Positions 61,734-64,000 of a stretch of 64,000 nt of DNA are shown in pieces. The stretch comes from JAAFIW01 sp031414805 (GTDB lineage: Bacteria > Pseudomonadota > Gammaproteobacteria > Burkholderiales > Burkholderiaceae_C). Both the position numbers and the translations under genes were made by a program. Location of the stretch: positions 1 to 64,000 of the forward strand of contig JANOQJ010000021.1 in NCBI GenBank assembly GCA_031414805.1, read 5' to 3'. The notes beneath the pieces are model-generated. The model did no database searches. It was given only the letters and a program-made list of their open reading frames with translations, and had not been told where the DNA came from. Every line of letters begins with the position of its first letter. Position 1 is the first letter of the stretch.

Positions 61734-63539
61734 ATGAGCGACAAAACAAAGCTGCCGGGTTGGGCCGCTGTGTTGCGGGACAAGTACCTGGCGGGCGAAG
61801 CTTCGACCTTTGTGCTGTATCGCAACGTGTTTGACGTGTATTTTGCAAACCAGCAGTTGCTGGATTTGCAGGCTTTTCTGACCGGTCCGTTTGTGCAGGA
61901 AACCAAACAGACGGTGGTCAGCGTGTCGGCGGAATTCGGCGTTCAGTGCCTCAAAGGTCAGGTGGCCCTTGATGCGGGTGGCGACCTCATCAGCCAGCTG
62001 CACGGCCTGGAGCGGCATTTGCGAACCTCGCATGGCACGGCGGTGTTTGTGCCCTACGCTGACGCGCTGATGCCGGGCGACGATGCGGGTTTTGCATCGG
62101 TGGAAGACCGCAAGGTCAGCACCTTGTTTCACAGGTGGTCGCTGGACAGGACCCTGAACACTACCGACAACATTACCTTTATTGTGGTGGAGACGCTCGG
62201 CTCGCTGAGCCAATCACTGCTGTCCAACCCCAAAGTTGCTGCCATCGAAATCCCCATGCCCGACCTGGCCTCACGGGCTGATGCAGTGCGGTTTTTTGCT
62301 CCCAAACTAGCCCAAAGACAAGTCGACCTCTATGCGCAGCGCATGGCTGGCTTGCGCACGGTTCAGATCGAAAACCTCATGCGTGCGTCAGGCGACCACT
62401 CCATGTCGGAAGGCGAGCGCGAAAAACTCATCTTGCAACTGCTGCACGGCACCCCCGACGCGCCAGCGCGCGCCACCCGCTTTGCAGGCATCACTGCGGG
62501 CATGACGGCGCAGGAAATCGGTGCTCTGGTGGACCCGGCAAAGGCCGTAGCCTGTGAAGATCCCGACGAAGATGTGTTGCGTCTGATCCAGGCCCGCAAG
62601 CGGGAGTTGATTGAGAAGGAATGTGCCGGCTTGATCGAGTTTGTCGAGCCCAAGCACGGCATGTCCGCCGTGGGCGGTGCCGACCACATCACCGGCGAGT
62701 TAATGGATATTGCCAAGAGCCTCAAGGGTGGCGACCGGCGCCTGACGCCCATGGGCCTGCTCGCGGTGGGCCCCATGGGTGCCGGAAAAACCTTTGTCAT
62801 CAAGGCGTTTTTAAAAGAAGCGGGCCTTTCCGCCGTGGCGCTGAAGAACTTTCGCTCCAAATGGGTCGGCTCCACCGAGCGCAACCTGGAGCGGGTACTG
62901 GCCACCGTGAAAGCCATGGGGCCCATTGCCGTGCTGATCGACGAGGGCGACCGCAGCTTTGGAAACAGTGGCGGCGAAGGTGGCGACGACGGTACCAGCT
63001 CACGCGTGATGGCCCGGCTGAAAGAGTTCATGTCGGACACCGACAACCGCGGCGTGGTGCTGTTTGTGTTGCTGACCAACCGGCCAGACAAGCTGGACAC
63101 TGACATCAAGCGGCCCGGCAGACTGGATCGCAAAATCCCCTTCTTTTATTGCGAAACCAAAGAGGATCGGGCGGCCATTGTGATGGCCGTTGCACGACGC
63201 TACGAGGCTAACGAAGGCGACGCACGCGACGACTTGCCGGCATTGCAAGCCCTGTGCGAAAGTCTGAGCGGTTACTCCAACGCAGACCTGGAAGCCATGA
63301 CCCTGCTCGGGTTGGAATTCAAGGCGCGTGACACCACGCTGTCGTTCTTGACGGCGCTGGCAAAAGCCAAGGACGACTTCATGCCGCCCCAGGAGCGCGA
63401 CATGATTGACTTTATGGAGCTGCTGGCCGTGTCAGAAACGTCGCGCCGCTCTTTGCTGCCCGCGCGCTTTAAAAATTTACCCCTGAGCGATATTCAAGCC
63501 CGCCTGCGTCAAGCCAGGGTCAATGCGCTGGGGCGTTAG
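61734..63539 (+). CDS. AAA+ ATPase with a Vps4/FtsH-like pore loop, partner of the PspA-like protein
   Basis: A 601-residue ATPase. The N-terminal 290 residues (FVLYRNVFDVYFANQQLL) look like a degenerate AAA-like or adaptor domain without Walker A. The C-terminal classical AAA module has Walker A GPMGAGKTF (Lys352), pore loop FRSKWVGSTERN (Trp377), Walker B VLIDEGD (Glu404), sensor 1 LLTNRPDKLD and arginine fingers in IKRPGRLDRKI (Arg460/463). The pore loop closely resembles Vps4 (SKWMGESE). It starts 7 bp after the PspA gene. A substrate-threading role on PspA polymers is inference. Confidence 0.9.
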   Translation: MSDKTKLPGWAAVLRDKYLAGEASTFVLYRNVFDVYFANQQLLDLQAFLTGPFVQETKQTVVSVSAEFGVQCLKGQVALDAGGDLISQLHGLERHLRTSHGTAVFVPYADALMPGDDAGFASVEDRKVSTLFHRWSLDRTLNTTDNITFIVVETLGSLSQSLLSNPKVAAIEIPMPDLASRADAVRFFAPKLAQRQVDLYAQRMAGLRTVQIENLMRASGDHSMSEGEREKLILQLLHGTPDAPARATRFAGITAGMTAQEIGALVDPAKAVACEDPDEDVLRLIQARKRELIEKECAGLIEFVEPKHGMSAVGGADHITGELMDIAKSLKGGDRRLTPMGLLAVGPMGAGKTFVIKAFLKEAGLSAVALKNFRSKWVGSTERNLERVLATVKAMGPIAVLIDEGDRSFGNSGGEGGDDGTSSRVMARLKEFMSDTDNRGVVLFVLLTNRPDKLDTDIKRPGRLDRKIPFFYCETKEDRAAIVMAVARRYEANEGDARDDLPALQALCESLSGYSNADLEAMTLLGLEFKARDTTLSFLTALAKAKDDFMPPQERDMIDFMELLAVSETSRRSLLPARFKNLPLSDIQARLRQARVNALGR

Positions 63540-63568
63540 CCACTTCACTCACACACGAAAGGACAACC

Positions 63569-64000
63569 ATGGGAATCGCTCAAGGTGATGCACTGACCCA
63601 CGACCAGGTACTGGCTTTGGCCGCCTGCATGCTGTCAACCGCACAGGTGGACGGCATGCACCCGCAAGAGCTGGCACTGATTCAAAGCTTCTACGACGGC
63701 TGCGGCGTGGCGGGCCTCCCGCCTTTCGCATCGGTTGGGGCAGTTGCTGGCACCGACCAAACCCTGGCGAAGGCCGCTGCCACCGCCGACACCGACTTTG
63801 CCGAACAATTGGTCTTGCTGTGCCTGGCAACCGCCTACGCCGATGGTGCTTTGAGCGCTGCCGAACTCAGCCACGTAAGTCAGTTGGCCGCCAGTGCCGG
63901 CCTGACCGAAAGCCGCGTGACGCAGTTGCTGCAGCAAGTCAAAGACTCGCTGCTAGGCGCCCTGTCTCACTTGCCGGATGCGCAGTCTGTGGCGCAACTG
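63569..64000 (+). CDS. TerB-like protein, partial at the right edge
   Basis: 144 codons without a stop are visible. Two TerB-type helical units each carry an acidic loop: STAQVDGMHPQELALIQ near residue 25 and TAYADGALSAAELSHV near residue 88, matching the ADGxxxxxE pattern of tellurite-resistance TerB proteins that bind metal and work near the membrane. AAAGGA lies 5 bp before the ATG. TerB-like proteins occur with AAA ATPases and stress systems, consistent with this operon. The end is outside the window. Confidence 0.82.
   Translation, partial: MGIAQGDALTHDQVLALAACMLSTAQVDGMHPQELALIQSFYDGCGVAGLPPFASVGAVAGTDQTLAKAAATADTDFAEQLVLLCLATAYADGALSAAELSHVSQLAASAGLTESRVTQLLQQVKDSLLGALSHLPDAQSVAQL

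Overview
The window reads as chromosome of a betaproteobacterium of the order Burkholderiales, most likely family Comamonadaceae (Rhodoferax/Polaromonas-like). This is inferred from gene content and order (lptF-lptG-cbiX-cysB, dapC-dapD-pilU-dapE, single-chain PurL) and from dispersed AT-rich repeats around a GCTGCTTGAGCAGT core that I associate with that family. No rRNA, tRNA or CRISPR array was recognised.

Layout. (1) 1-10,150 is one end of an integrative/conjugative element. A leftward type IV secretion module (VirB1-like transglycosylase, VirB11/TrbB, VirB2/TrbC, VirB3/TrbD, start of VirB4/TrbE) diverges from a rightward module (small unknown protein, MobH relaxase, TraD coupling protein, DUF4400 membrane protein, tyrosine recombinase, unknown protein). 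The 565-bp gap between them is packed with inverted repeats and is the best candidate for oriT and control region. (2) 10,363-23,500 is housekeeping: acyl-CoA ligase, SelO, MsrB, YciB, BolA, PpiC-type isomerase, two membrane proteins, PurL and a branched-chain amino-acid binding protein. (3) 23,550-34,250 holds HolC, PepA, LptFG, CbiX, CysB, a large hybrid histidine kinase and an aminotransferase. (4) 34,260-39,540 holds a VapBC-like toxin-antitoxin pair, an AhpD-like protein, LigA, a VWA protein and a decayed gene end. (5) 39,546-46,404 holds a giant FG-GAP/Ig-like repeat protein divergent from a LuxR-type two-component pair. (6) 46,524-55,952 holds an acyl-CoA synthetase, a frameshifted cytochrome P450, MetY and the lysine cluster dapC-dapD-pilU-dapE.

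(7) 56,056 to the right edge is the most remarkable part: an eight-gene, tightly coupled operon. It encodes a coiled-coil protein, a membrane-anchored substrate-binding protein fused to an OmpA-like peptidoglycan-binding domain, an ABC permease, an ABC ATPase, a membrane-anchored coiled-coil protein, a PspA/IM30 (ESCRT-III-superfamily) protein, an AAA+ ATPase whose pore loop resembles Vps4, and a TerB-like protein cut by the window edge. I infer an envelope-stress or membrane-remodelling machine linking peptidoglycan, inner membrane and cytoplasm; its function is not shown by the sequence.

A second theme is repeat invasion of genes. I found 14 copies of one roughly 60-bp element, seven of them inside open reading frames (DUF1624 gene, purL twice, pepA, cbiX, ligA, dapE), and one forms the 3' end of vapC. 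Two other repeat families are inserted in frame in purL and dapC. I saw no copies in the conjugative element or in the PspA operon.
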